Assembly: GCA_046331705.1 (NCBI GenBank)
Contig: JAXLQJ010000005.1
Location: 62,001 to 126,000 of the forward strand
Reading direction: 5' to 3'
DNA: 64,000 nucleotides
DNA from: JADJOY01 sp046331705 [NCBI: bacterium]
Lineage (GTDB): Bacteria > JADJOY01
The notes beneath the pieces were generated by a model. It saw nothing but the letters and a program-made list of their open reading frames with translations, was not told the origin of the DNA and did no database searches. This document shows positions 27,185-35,684 of the stretch, piece after piece. The translations under genes were made by a program, and so were the position numbers. Each line of letters opens with the position of its first letter. Position 1 is the first letter of the stretch.

Positions 27185-29394
27185 GACTCGACTCCGTGCG
27201 GGGCCGGCCCCCGGCGTGGGTGGCGGCAGACCGCGACCATGACCAGCGGCTCCGCTCCCGCGGGCACGGGCTCGACGGCGAACTCGTCGCACGTCGCGAC
27301 GCCCGCCGCGCGAGACGTGCTCGAAGCACGCGATGCGACGGGGCCGACCACCGCCGGATCGCCACCGACGATGCGGCGATACGCGCGACGCAACGCGCGG
27401 TGCAACCCGGGATGGGCGATCGCCCGATGGATCGGCCGTGCGAACCGCGCGTCGAGCCAGCCGCGCGCGAGACACCGGACCTCGTGGGTGCGCGGCTCGT
27501 TCACGGGCACCTGACCGAGGCGCTCGACCTGCTCGAAATGCCGTTCGAGCAGCGCGTAGAAGTCGTCCGGGAACCACTCGGTGGCGTGAAACGGGTTGCG
27601 CGGCGGGCCGTGCGCTCGCCACGGGCTCGAGAAGCGACGGTTGGGCGTGCTCACGACGCACGCGCCCGCGTCCTTGAGGACCCGCGTCACCTCGTGCAGA
27701 AACGACTCCGGGCACTCGACGTGCTCGATGGTCTCGAAGCTCACCAACGCGTCCACCGATCGATCCGCGAGCGGCAGCGCGCCGACGTCGGCGGTGAGGT
27801 GGTGCTGCGTGTCCGCGTCGCCGGCGCGGCGGCGCGCGTGCTCGACGGCGATCCTCGACAGATCCACGCCGACCACGCGTCGAGCCGCTCCGGCGCGCGC
27901 GAGCACCCGGCCGCCATAGCCGGTGCCGCAAGCCGCATCGACGACCACGCCCGCGCCGAGCCGCCGCGCGGCGAACGCGTAGCGCGCGAGATGACGACGG
28001 TGATTGGGATCCGAAGCGTCCAGCTCGACGATTCGGCAATCGCCGAGCGCCGGCGCTGGCTCGGCCGCGACCGGGGAGCGCTCGACAGCGGCGCGAGCGG
28101 CGCGACGCCGTCGACTCGGTCGCGACCGCGCGAACGCGACCGCGCTGGCGCTCACGACGACGACCTGCGCCAGCACGAGCGCGCACGCGGCGCCGGCAGC
28201 ACCTCGAGCGGGGATCAGCACCAGCGACGCGACCAGGCTCGCGGCCGCGCCGCACAGGATCGGCACCACGAAGCTGCGCACCTCGCCGAGCGCGAGGAAC
28301 GCGTTCCCGAACACGCTCCCGCAGGCGACCACCGGGACCGCCAGCAACAGCAGGCGGAACGCCTCGAGGGCCGATGCGTACTCCGGCTTCGCCCACGTGA
28401 TGACGATGGGGCCAACCGCCCACGCGCCGAGCGCGACGAGGGTCGCCCCGAGCAGCATCGCTGCCGACACGTTCCAGGTGCGGCGCCACGCTTCGGCGCG
28501 TGACTCCCGCGCCAGCACCGCCAGCTCGGGGAGGATGAGCCGATAGGCGAGGCCGATGATGCCGAGCAGCGCGAAGACCAGCTGCGACGCGATCGCGTAG
28601 CGGCCGGTGGCGGCGCCGGTGTCGACCCAGCCCAGCACGAGGATGGGAAGCTGCTGGTAGAGCTGGACGGCGGCGCTCGCGATCGCGAGCGGCCACGAGA
28701 GCCGGAGCAGCCTCGCGATCAAGGCCCAATCGGCGCCACCCGCGGCAAGCCACCCGCGACGGACGGCGACCGACGCCTGGAACGCCCAGAACGCGGCGCC
28801 GGCAGCGACCATCAGCCATGCGACCGCGGCGGGCGACAGGTCGCCGAGCGCGGCGGCTGCCGTGAAGGTCACCAGCAGCAAGACGTTTCGCGCCGCGAAC
28901 CCGGCGACGTGGAGCCACGCGGCGCGGCCGCTGTCGAAGACGCTCATCAGGTCGAGCGCCTGGATCAGCTGGAACGCCGCCACCGGCCACGCGAGCCCGG
29001 CACCGGGCGAGGTGCGCTCGATCGCGGCACCGATGATCACCGCGGTGGGAACGGCCAGCATGAGGCGCTGTGCGAGCGCCGCGCGCGCCAAGCCTGCCCG
29101 CGCCAACCCGAACGGGCGCTGCGCCAGCTCGCGCACCAACAGGCGATCGCTGCCGAAGACTCCGACCAACGCGATGAACGAGCCCAAGGCCAGCGCGTGG
29201 GCGAGCGCGCCGTAGCCCGTCGCGCCGAGCGCGGACGCGGACCCGAGCTGGAAGAACAGGAACGCCGCGTATCCCACGAGCTGCAGGCTCGCGAGCCCGG
29301 TGGTTCGCCATCCGAGCGCCCAGCCGGCGAGACGGGCGCGCGCGGTCTCGCAGTCGACGTGACCGTCGAAGGGCGTCGCCGCGTCGGCCGTCAT
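27181..29394 (-). CDS. Wzx-type flippase fused to a SAM-dependent methyltransferase
   Basis: 737 aa in one uninterrupted frame. Residues about 30-425 form 12 membrane helices of the polysaccharide-transport (MOP/Wzx) superfamily, for example VLGWVDTGAATGRYAIASQL and LAVPVVACGSVFGNAFLALGE. After an Arg/Ala/Pro-rich linker (426-450) comes a class I methyltransferase: VVDAACGTGYGGRVLARAG (484-502), VGVDLSRIAVEHARRRAG, DVGALPLADRSVDALVSFET and VLKDAGACVVSTPNRR. ATG 29394 starts at the flippase. Every neighbour is a separate gene with a frame-changing overlap, so an in-frame join is unlikely to be an artefact of gene calling. The methyltransferase could modify the lipid-linked repeat as it is exported (inference). 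Confidence 0.82.
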   Translation of the reverse strand: MTADAATPFDGHVDCETARARLAGWALGWRTTGLASLQLVGYAAFLFFQLGSASALGATGYGALAHALALGSFIALVGVFGSDRLLVRELAQRPFGLARAGLARAALAQRLMLAVPTAVIIGAAIERTSPGAGLAWPVAAFQLIQALDLMSVFDSGRAAWLHVAGFAARNVLLLVTFTAAAALGDLSPAAVAWLMVAAGAAFWAFQASVAVRRGWLAAGGADWALIARLLRLSWPLAIASAAVQLYQQLPILVLGWVDTGAATGRYAIASQLVFALLGIIGLAYRLILPELAVLARESRAEAWRRTWNVSAAMLLGATLVALGAWAVGPIVITWAKPEYASALEAFRLLLLAVPVVACGSVFGNAFLALGEVRSFVVPILCGAAASLVASLVLIPARGAAGAACALVLAQVVVVSASAVAFARSRPSRRRRAARAAVERSPVAAEPAPALGDCRIVELDASDPNHRRHLARYAFAARRLGAGVVVDAACGTGYGGRVLARAGAARRVVGVDLSRIAVEHARRRAGDADTQHHLTADVGALPLADRSVDALVSFETIEHVECPESFLHEVTRVLKDAGACVVSTPNRRFSSPWRAHGPPRNPFHATEWFPDDFYALLERHFEQVERLGQVPVNEPRTHEVRCLARGWLDARFARPIHRAIAHPGLHRALRRAYRRIVGGDPAVVGPVASRASSTSRAAGVATCDEFAVEPVPAGAEPLVMVAVCRHPRRGPAPHGVES

Positions 29395-29426
29395 GTCGCG
29401 CGCTCCGAGCGTCGTGCCGGATCCGA

Positions 29427-31856
29427 TCAGGCCGCGGTCGCGTTCGCGCCGGCGCCGTACGCCTGGTAGCCGCGATAGGCCTGCGAGCCATAGCCGTAGC
29501 CGTAGCGCGCGTCGACCTGATTGAGCACCACGCCCAGCATGCGCGCGCCGGCCTGGTCGAGGCGATCTCGTGCCGCCTGGACCAGCTCGCGCGCGGTGCG
29601 CGAGGAATCGACCACCAGCACCACTCCATCGACCAGCCGCGACAGCACCAGCGCGTCCGGCACCGGCAGCGTGGGACCGGAATCGACCACCACGTAATCG
29701 AAGCGCGACGCCAGCTCGGCGATGGCCTCGTGCATGCGATCGGTGCTCAAGAGCTCGGAGGGGTTCGCCGGGATGGGACCGGCAGGCATCACCCACAGAC
29801 TGCGGTGCAACGCCGTCGCGCCGACGCTCGCCAGGCTCACTCCCGACTGCAGATACGTGGTGAGGCCGATCTTGCTCGACATCCCGGCCACCCGATGGAT
29901 GCGCGGGCAGCGCAGATCCGCGTCCACCAGCGCCACGCGCTTGCCCGCTTGCGCGAGCGAGATGCAGGTGTTGATGGCCGTGGACGTCTTTCCCTCGCCG
30001 GCGATGCTGCTCGTGAAGAGGATCTTGCGCGGCGCCGGATCCATCCGCAGCAGCAGCAAGGCGGTGCGGAAGATCCGGTACGCCTCCGAGCCGGGAGTCG
30101 GGTCGGAGGCGAGCGTGACCAGCTCGACTCCGGTCGGCTGCTCCGGCCGCGGCCGCGCCGGCGACCCTCGGCGCGACGCCAGCAGCGTCGCGGCCCGCTG
30201 GCCGACGCGTCCCGAGGTCCATTCGCTGGCGCGCATGCTCGGCACCAGTGCCAAGGTCCGCAGCCCCAGCGCACGCGAGGCCGCCGCCGGAGTGCGAATC
30301 GAGTTGTCCAGCGCTGCGCGCGTGAGCGCCGCCGCGATCCCCAGCACCAGACCCAGCAGCATGCCCATCGCGAGCGATCGCAACCGCTGCGGCGCCGACG
30401 GCACGGTCGGCAGCTCCGCCGGATCGACGACGCGGATGTTGCCGGTCTTGAGACCGGCTGCGACGGTCATCTCCTTCATGCGCTGCAGCAGCGAGTCGTG
30501 GATCGATCGGTTGAGGTCGACCTCGCGCTTGAGCAACGAATACTCGACGCTGTCGGATTTCTGCGTCAGCGCTTCCTGCTCGCTGCGCTTCACCTGCTCG
30601 CGCAGCGCGCCTTCTCGTTGCTGCGCCGCGAGGAACTCGCGCTCGACGCCGCGCGCGATCCGACCCATCTCCTGCCCGAGGCTGGCGCGCGCCTCGTCGA
30701 CCTGCGATCGCAGCTGCTGCATCTGCGGGTAATCCGGCAGGTACTTCTTGGAGAGCCGCGCGTACTCGCGCTCGAGCTCGGCGCGACGCTGCTTGAGCTC
30801 GACGATGAGCGGGCTCGCGAGCACCGCCGGCAGCGAATCCTGTCCGCCTGCGCGGACCAGGTCGTACTGCGATTGCTTCTCGATCCGCTCCGCCACGGCC
30901 TCGGTGAGCAGCTGATTGAGGTGCTGCATCTCCTGGATGGTCGGATTCTCACCGGCCTCGAGCGAGACGAGCTGATGCTCCTGCCGATACGCGGCGAGCG
31001 ATCCCTCGGCGCTGCGCAGCCGCTCCTCGAGATCGTGCAGCTGCCGTTCGAGGAAATCGCGCCCCTCCACCGACAACGCGAGCTTGGTCTCGAGCGAGTA
31101 CGCCTTGTAGCCGTCGGCGATGCCATCGGCGACCCGCGCGCTGAGCGCGGGCACCGGCGTCGTGAACGCGATGCGAACCAGCCGCGTGTTGCGCACCGGC
31201 TTCACCTCGAGCGCCTCGAGGTAGCGGTCGATCAGGCGCGCATCCACTCCCAAGGTGCCGGGCTCCACCGCCGCCGACGCTGCTTCGTCGGGCATGCTGC
31301 TCGGCCCCCGCACGGCGCTCACCAGCCTGCCGAGCGCGGCGCGCAGCGAGAGTCGCGCACGTTCTCCCGTGAGCGAGGGCTCGTTCTCGAGCCCAAGCTT
31401 GCGGATCACGCGCGCGGCCAGCACCCGGCTCTTGAGGATCGAGAACTGCGTCTGGGAATACTCGTCGTAGGGACCGACGTAGCCCTTCTGACCCGGAACG
31501 ACGTCCTCGAACGTGAGGATGTTCGGATTGTCGCGATCGATCTGGACCGTCACACCCGCGGTGTAGAGCGGTGTGCGGGTCAGCACGTAGAGCGCGGTCG
31601 CCAGCGTCACCACGGCGAACACCGCCAGGATCAAGCGTCGCTGGCCGCGCAGCAGCGCGTAGAGCTCGCGCAGCCCGATGGCGGCGCCCGGATGCTCGAA
31701 CGGATGAGGCGCGTACACGCCGGCGGGATAGCCGCCGTAGCCGAGCGGCGCCGTCGTCGTCAGCACGCTCACCACCTGGCCATCGACGACCGTGCGCGTG
31801 AGCTGGTTGTCCGAGGAGCCGTCTTCGCGCCCATTCTCGGGCCGTACGTTGGACAT
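29427..31856 (-). CDS. wzc: Wzc-like polysaccharide co-polymerase with tyrosine autokinase domain
   Basis: 809 aa. Wzz chain-length domain with membrane helices at about 75-92 and 493-512, flanking a periplasmic coiled-coil region (about 260-470). The cytoplasmic BY-kinase has Walker A SSIAGEGKTSTA (616-627), Walker A' VALVDADLR (641-649) and Walker B VVVDSG (722-727). The C-terminus carries a tyrosine cluster at 785, 787, 789, 794, 797 and 800, the usual autophosphorylation tail. It controls polymer length and works with the Wza exporter at 33064-34227. AAGGGA eight bases before ATG 31856 supports the start. The Gly/Tyr-rich segment near residues 39-50 (LGYGGYPAGVYAP) is an unusual N-terminal extension. 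Confidence 0.93.
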   Translation of the reverse strand: MSNVRPENGREDGSSDNQLTRTVVDGQVVSVLTTTAPLGYGGYPAGVYAPHPFEHPGAAIGLRELYALLRGQRRLILAVFAVVTLATALYVLTRTPLYTAGVTVQIDRDNPNILTFEDVVPGQKGYVGPYDEYSQTQFSILKSRVLAARVIRKLGLENEPSLTGERARLSLRAALGRLVSAVRGPSSMPDEAASAAVEPGTLGVDARLIDRYLEALEVKPVRNTRLVRIAFTTPVPALSARVADGIADGYKAYSLETKLALSVEGRDFLERQLHDLEERLRSAEGSLAAYRQEHQLVSLEAGENPTIQEMQHLNQLLTEAVAERIEKQSQYDLVRAGGQDSLPAVLASPLIVELKQRRAELEREYARLSKKYLPDYPQMQQLRSQVDEARASLGQEMGRIARGVEREFLAAQQREGALREQVKRSEQEALTQKSDSVEYSLLKREVDLNRSIHDSLLQRMKEMTVAAGLKTGNIRVVDPAELPTVPSAPQRLRSLAMGMLLGLVLGIAAALTRAALDNSIRTPAAASRALGLRTLALVPSMRASEWTSGRVGQRAATLLASRRGSPARPRPEQPTGVELVTLASDPTPGSEAYRIFRTALLLLRMDPAPRKILFTSSIAGEGKTSTAINTCISLAQAGKRVALVDADLRCPRIHRVAGMSSKIGLTTYLQSGVSLASVGATALHRSLWVMPAGPIPANPSELLSTDRMHEAIAELASRFDYVVVDSGPTLPVPDALVLSRLVDGVVLVVDSSRTARELVQAARDRLDQAGARMLGVVLNQVDARYGYGYGSQAYRGYQAYGAGANATAA

Positions 31857-31931
31857 GATCGATTCCCTTCGATCGAGACGTCGAGAGGCGCGGGACGGCG
31901 GCCGGTATCGCCGCGACGCCCCGCGCGGGGC

Positions 31932-32546
31932 TCACTGCTGAGGGCTCGCGACCGCCTTGTCTTCCTCGCAGAGCACGTTGCCCGACAGACACAGCGATCC
32001 GAGCGTGATTCCCGCCGCGCCGCCCGTCGCGCCCGCTGCGAGGACCCACACCGGAACCTCGGCGACGAAGCCGGGCTGCGCGAGCGCCGTGGTCGCCTCG
32101 GGATGGTCCACCACGCCCGCGACCGATCGTGACGCCTGGGCGACGAGCGTGCGCGGTTCGGGCGGCCGAGTGCTCGCGGGATAGAGCGTCCAATCCACGC
32201 GCACGTCCCCGCCAGATCGGTCGGGGAGGGTCGCCACGAAGGCGGCCGACGTGAACGAGCCGCCGGCGGTGCCGATCGCGAGCCGATAACGGCCGGGCCG
32301 CACCGAGTCGAACCGGAACTCTCCCGACGAGCGGGTCTCGGTCTTGGCGCTCAGCGCACCGGTCGCCGAATCGATCAGGCCGACCGGTGAGCCGGCGACC
32401 GGCGCGCCTCCATCCGCGAGCACCAGACCGGCCAGGCCCGGCGACGTCGGGTTGGCGTGGGAGGTGGTCGGCCCGAGCGCGCTCTTCGAGAGCATCGCGG
32501 CAGCGATGAGCAAGGGAATGGCCTTACGGCGCCGTGGCGTCGTCAT
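31932..32546 (-). CDS. Secreted beta-sandwich (carboxypeptidase-regulatory-like) protein with C-terminal membrane helix
   Basis: 204 aa. Signal peptide at 1-32 (TPRRRKAIPLLIAAAMLSKSALG, cleavage near SHA). Residues 36-115 look like a transthyretin-like/CarboxypepD_reg fold: GLAGLVLADGGAPVAGSPVGL, SSGEFRFDSVRPGRYRLAIG. A hydrophobic helix, VPVWVLAAGATGGAAGITLG (about 168-187), precedes two cysteines (SLCLSGNVLC) and a short charged tail. ATG 32546 has GAGGAG five bases ahead and lies about 45 bases from a sigma-54-like promoter. It is first in the unit leading to wzc and may be an envelope accessory factor of the export apparatus. Function unknown. Confidence 0.65.
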   Translation of the reverse strand: MTTPRRRKAIPLLIAAAMLSKSALGPTTSHANPTSPGLAGLVLADGGAPVAGSPVGLIDSATGALSAKTETRSSGEFRFDSVRPGRYRLAIGTAGGSFTSAAFVATLPDRSGGDVRVDWTLYPASTRPPEPRTLVAQASRSVAGVVDHPEATTALAQPGFVAEVPVWVLAAGATGGAAGITLGSLCLSGNVLCEEDKAVASPQQ

Positions 32547-32601
32547 GTCGACTCCTCGTTGGGATTGAGAGCCAGGGACTGCGACTGCTGCAGACACGTT
32601 T

Positions 32602-32617
32602 TGCAACGGTCGTGCCT
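32602..32617 (-). promoter_or_regulatory. Sigma-54 (-24/-12) promoter
   Basis: On the minus strand the sequence is AGGCACGACCGTTGCA. This matches the TGGCACG-N4-TTGCA consensus at every position except the first, with the required GG-N10-GC spacing. Predicted transcription starts near 32591, giving a leader of about 45 bases to ATG 32546. It would drive the secreted protein and probably wzc and the genes after it. Seen directly; activity is inferred. Confidence 0.62.
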
Positions 32618-33063
32618 CTCGCGCTTGGTGCAGCGCCGCGCACGGATTCCGACACACGAGCGCGCGGCCTCGTCACGCGCAAATCGCGGCGCTTGTCGGG
32701 CAATTCGCCTCGCTCACGGGCCAGCGAGCGCGGCAACGATCCGCCCCGCCGACTCGAGCTCGCGCCGTTGCTGCCCATCGTGCGCGCTCACGGACCGTCC
32801 GCTGCTGGCCAATTCGACCCAGGCGATGGTCCGTTACGACCCAGTGCCGCGTTACGGCGCGAAACGGAAACGATCGCCGCTCACGTCACCGAGCACGCGC
32901 GTCGCCGATGGGAGCGCGAACGGATCGCGCACGGGAACCGAGGCGCGTCAGGAACGCGGACGGTCACGATCGCGATCACACGCCGAGACGCGGCGCGTTC
33001 GCAGCGCCGCCACGGCTCGGTCTCGCCGCCGCCGCGCGACGACCGCTCGAGCAGCGGACGAGC
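32618..33063. other. Non-coding region upstream of the sigma-54-like promoter
   Basis: About 450 bases without a credible gene. Short elements sharing CGTTAC occur at 32831-32844 (GGTC-CGTTAC-GACC inverted repeat) and near 32850 (GCCGCGTTACGGC). They could be activator sites for the promoter at 32602-32617, but they lie 230-260 bases upstream and the arms are only four bases long. Nothing else recognised. Confidence 0.35.
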
Positions 33064-34227
33064 TCAGAGCGGTGCCGAGAGACCGACGCCGACGAACCGG
33101 CCCATCGTCTCGACGACCTTCGACAGTCCCGCGCGCAGCATGCTGCGCTGCACGATCACCTGGTCGCCCTCTTCGATGGACACATCCGGCTCGGCACCGG
33201 CGGTGATCGCGTCGAGGTCGAGCGACATCGTGATCTTCTCCGAGGGTCCGCGATGACGCACCACGAGCACCTCGTCACTGATCGGGAAATCGCCGAGACC
33301 GCCCGCTTCGGCGATCGCCGTGATCAACGTGGAGGTCTCGGAGAGACCGTACTTGCCCGGCCTGCGCACCTCACCGCCCACGAAGAAGTCGCCGTGATCG
33401 GGAATGAAGACGACATCGCCGTCGCGCAGCACGAGCGTCGAGATGGGGTCGGAGAGGTTCATCAGATCGAAGAGGTCGATGGGGATCGGTTGCCGGCCGC
33501 GCAGTGCCGCCAGCGATGGGTCCTTCACCTCCGCGCCGCTCGCGACCGCACCCGCGGCGGGCCGCTCCTCGACGGGATAGAGCTCGATGCGACGCGCCGC
33601 TTGCGCGGACAATCCCCCCGCCTGGCCGACGAGATCGACGATCCGGCTCGCCGAGCGCGACAACGGATAGATGCCGGGCTTCTCGACCCGCCCCATCACC
33701 GCCACACGCTGACTGGCGTAGGTCTCGACGCGAACGTCCACCTGGGGATCGACGACGAATCGGTGGCCGAGCAACGCGGCCAGCCGATCGTGGACGCCCT
33801 GGACCGTCAGTCCGGCGACAGCGACGCTGCCGACCAGCGGCAAGGTGATCTCGCCCGACTCGGCAACTCTTGCCGTGCGGTCCAGTTCGGGCACGTCGAA
33901 CACGGCGATCTTGAGCACGTCGCCGGGGCCGACCGAATAGTCGCTCGGGCTGACCTGCGCGCTTCGCGACGCGAGCAACGCCTGCACGCGCGCGCGGGTG
34001 TCCTCGGTGCCACGGGAGTCGGACCTGGTCAGCGCCGACTCGACCCCGCCGGCCACGGGCGAGCGCGTCTCAACCGGCTGCGGCGCTTGTGGTTTCTGGC
34101 CTGCGCACGCGCCGACCGAGAGGCTGGCCACGAGCACCAGCGCGACCCATGCAGGTGGGCGTGCGGCGCGTCGTCGCGGGCGCGACACGCAAGACAGTGA
34201 CGAATTCCGAGCTCGATCACGATCCAT
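33064..34227 (-). CDS. wza: Polysaccharide export outer-membrane lipoprotein, Wza-like
   Basis: 387 aa from ATG 34227. The N-terminus is Arg-rich, followed by WVALVLVASLSVGAC with a good lipobox (VGAC, Cys41). The Poly_export domain starts YSVGPGDVLKIAVFDVPEL, and ITLPLVGSVAVAGLTVQGV and VMGRVEKPGIYPL are its hallmark. Two SLBB-type modules follow (residues about 185-360). It forms the outer-membrane channel for the polymer made by this locus and pairs with Wzc. GTG 34188 is a possible shorter start, but it would still retain the lipobox. The last 20 residues (VETMGRFVGVGLSAPL) could be the membrane-spanning helix of the Wza channel. Confidence 0.92.
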   Translation of the reverse strand: MDRDRARNSSLSCVSRPRRRAARPPAWVALVLVASLSVGACAGQKPQAPQPVETRSPVAGGVESALTRSDSRGTEDTRARVQALLASRSAQVSPSDYSVGPGDVLKIAVFDVPELDRTARVAESGEITLPLVGSVAVAGLTVQGVHDRLAALLGHRFVVDPQVDVRVETYASQRVAVMGRVEKPGIYPLSRSASRIVDLVGQAGGLSAQAARRIELYPVEERPAAGAVASGAEVKDPSLAALRGRQPIPIDLFDLMNLSDPISTLVLRDGDVVFIPDHGDFFVGGEVRRPGKYGLSETSTLITAIAEAGGLGDFPISDEVLVVRHRGPSEKITMSLDLDAITAGAEPDVSIEEGDQVIVQRSMLRAGLSKVVETMGRFVGVGLSAPL

Positions 34228-34290
34228 GTTGGAAGCTCGCTCGATGCAGGTGGAGTCGGCCGAGATCCGTCTCGACCGCGAGGACGGCAG

Positions 34291-34306
34291 AGCAAGCGTC
34301 GTACCG
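34291..34306 (-). promoter_or_regulatory. Sigma-54-like (-24/-12) promoter ahead of wza
   Basis: Minus-strand sequence CGGTACGACGCTTGCT fits TGGCACG-N4-TTGCW with two mismatches, neither in the essential GG or GC. Transcription would start near 34280, leaving about 50 bases to the ATG at 34227. Together with the site at 32602-32617 it suggests both export-apparatus units are under enhancer-binding-protein control. Confidence 0.48.
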
Positions 34307-34367
34307 CAGGCGTCGGATCGATCTGGATGGTCGGCGCCGGCGCGCGTTCGGCGCCAGACGCGAAGAA

Positions 34368-34392
34368 GCCCCCGGGACGGGATCCCGGGGGC
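34368..34392 (-). terminator. Intrinsic terminator after the thiolase gene
   Basis: A perfect 10-bp stem, GCCCCCGGGA (34368-34377) and TCCCGGGGGC (34383-34392), with a five-base loop. Read on the minus strand it lies about 50 bases past the thiolase stop and is followed by TTCTTCG, a short T-rich tract. It would end the fadN-like/thiolase transcript before the wza promoter. Confidence 0.65.
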
Positions 34393-34442
34393 CTCGGAAG
34401 CGGGCCGCGACGGCGGCGCGCAGGTGGTACGCGAGCGAACGA

Positions 34443-35624
34443 TCAGGCCGGGCGCTCGAACAGCCCCGCGGCACCCATGCCGCCGCCGATGCACATGCTC
34501 ACGATGCCGTAGCGCGCCTTGCGGCGGCCCATCTCGTGGAGCAGCGTGGCGGTCAGCTTGGCGCCCGTGCAGCCGAGCGGATGCCCGAGCGCGATGGCGC
34601 CGCCGTTCACGTTCACCTTGGCGGGGTCGATGCCGAGCTTGCGCACCACGTACACCGCCTGCGAGGCGAAGGCCTCGTTGATCTCGAAGAGGTCGATGTC
34701 CGCGAGCTTCACGCCCAGTTTGTCGAGCAGCCTGGGAATCGCCAGCGCCGGACCGATGCCCATGATGTCGGGATCGCAGCCCGCGACCGCGAAGCCGCGG
34801 TAGATGCCGAGCGGCGCGAGCTTGAGCTCCTTGGCGCGCTTCGCCGAGAGCAACACGCTCGCGGCCGCGCCGTCGCTCGTCTGCGACGAGTTGCCAGCCG
34901 TCACGCTGCCGGCCGGATGGAAGGCCGGCCGCAGCTTGGAGAGCCCCTCGAGGGTGGTGTCGGCACGCACGCCTTCGTCCACCTCGAAAACCTTGGTGGT
35001 GGCCATCGGCCGGCCGTCCTTGCCGACGCCGTAGACCTTGGCGTCCAGCGGCACGATCTCGTCCTTGAACTTGCCGCCGGCGATGGCGGCGGCCGCCTTC
35101 GCGTGGCTGCTCACGGCGAACTCGTCCTGCTCGCGGCGGCTCACCTCGAAGCGCTGCGCGACCGCCTCGGCGGTATGACCCATGCCGATGTAGACGTCGG
35201 GGTAGGTCTCGACGAGCTTGGGGTTGGGCACGATCTTGTTGCCGCCCATCGGCACCAGGCTCATCGACTCGAGCCCGCCTCCGATCGCCGCGGTCTCGGC
35301 GCCCAGCATGATGCGCTCGGCGGCCACGGCGATGGCCTGCAGGCCGGAGCTGCAGAAGCGGTTCACGGTGAAGGCCGAGACGCTGTTGGGCAGCCCGGCG
35401 ATGGTGGCGGCGACGCGAGCCACGTTCATGCCCTGCTCGCCTTCCGGCATGGCGCAGCCCATCACCACGTCGCCGATCTCCGCCGCGTCCACGCCCGGGG
35501 CGCGGTCGAGCGCCGCCTTGATGGCAACGCCGCCCATGTCGTCCGGGCGGGTGTAGCGCAAGGTTCCACGTGGCGCCTTTCCGGCCGCGGTGCGAACCGA
35601 CGACACGATCACTGCATCTTCCAT
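34443..35624 (-). CDS. Acetyl-CoA C-acyltransferase (thiolase, FadA-like)
   Basis: Thiolytic cleavage of 3-ketoacyl-CoA, the last step of beta-oxidation. 393 aa, a full-length thiolase: nucleophile Cys91 in NRFCSSGLQAI, NEAFASQA near 316-323, His348 in GGAIALGHPLGCTGAK and the second catalytic Cys378 in CIGGGMGAA. AGGAGG six bases ahead of ATG 35624 supports the start. It lies 60 bases downstream of the FadN-like dehydrogenase/hydratase and ends at a hairpin terminator, so the pair forms a two-gene beta-oxidation operon. Chain-length preference is not evident from sequence. Confidence 0.93.
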   Translation of the reverse strand: MEDAVIVSSVRTAAGKAPRGTLRYTRPDDMGGVAIKAALDRAPGVDAAEIGDVVMGCAMPEGEQGMNVARVAATIAGLPNSVSAFTVNRFCSSGLQAIAVAAERIMLGAETAAIGGGLESMSLVPMGGNKIVPNPKLVETYPDVYIGMGHTAEAVAQRFEVSRREQDEFAVSSHAKAAAAIAGGKFKDEIVPLDAKVYGVGKDGRPMATTKVFEVDEGVRADTTLEGLSKLRPAFHPAGSVTAGNSSQTSDGAAASVLLSAKRAKELKLAPLGIYRGFAVAGCDPDIMGIGPALAIPRLLDKLGVKLADIDLFEINEAFASQAVYVVRKLGIDPAKVNVNGGAIALGHPLGCTGAKLTATLLHEMGRRKARYGIVSMCIGGGMGAAGLFERPA

Positions 35625-35684
35625 GGCGTCCTCCTGGATCGTTCCGAGTGTTTGCCTCGAGCGTCGTTGGGTGTCGGCACCGGA

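Noticed and set aside
29730-32132. 800-aa plus-strand frame opposite wzc
   Set aside because: Antisense shadow; wzc has Walker motifs and the expected length.
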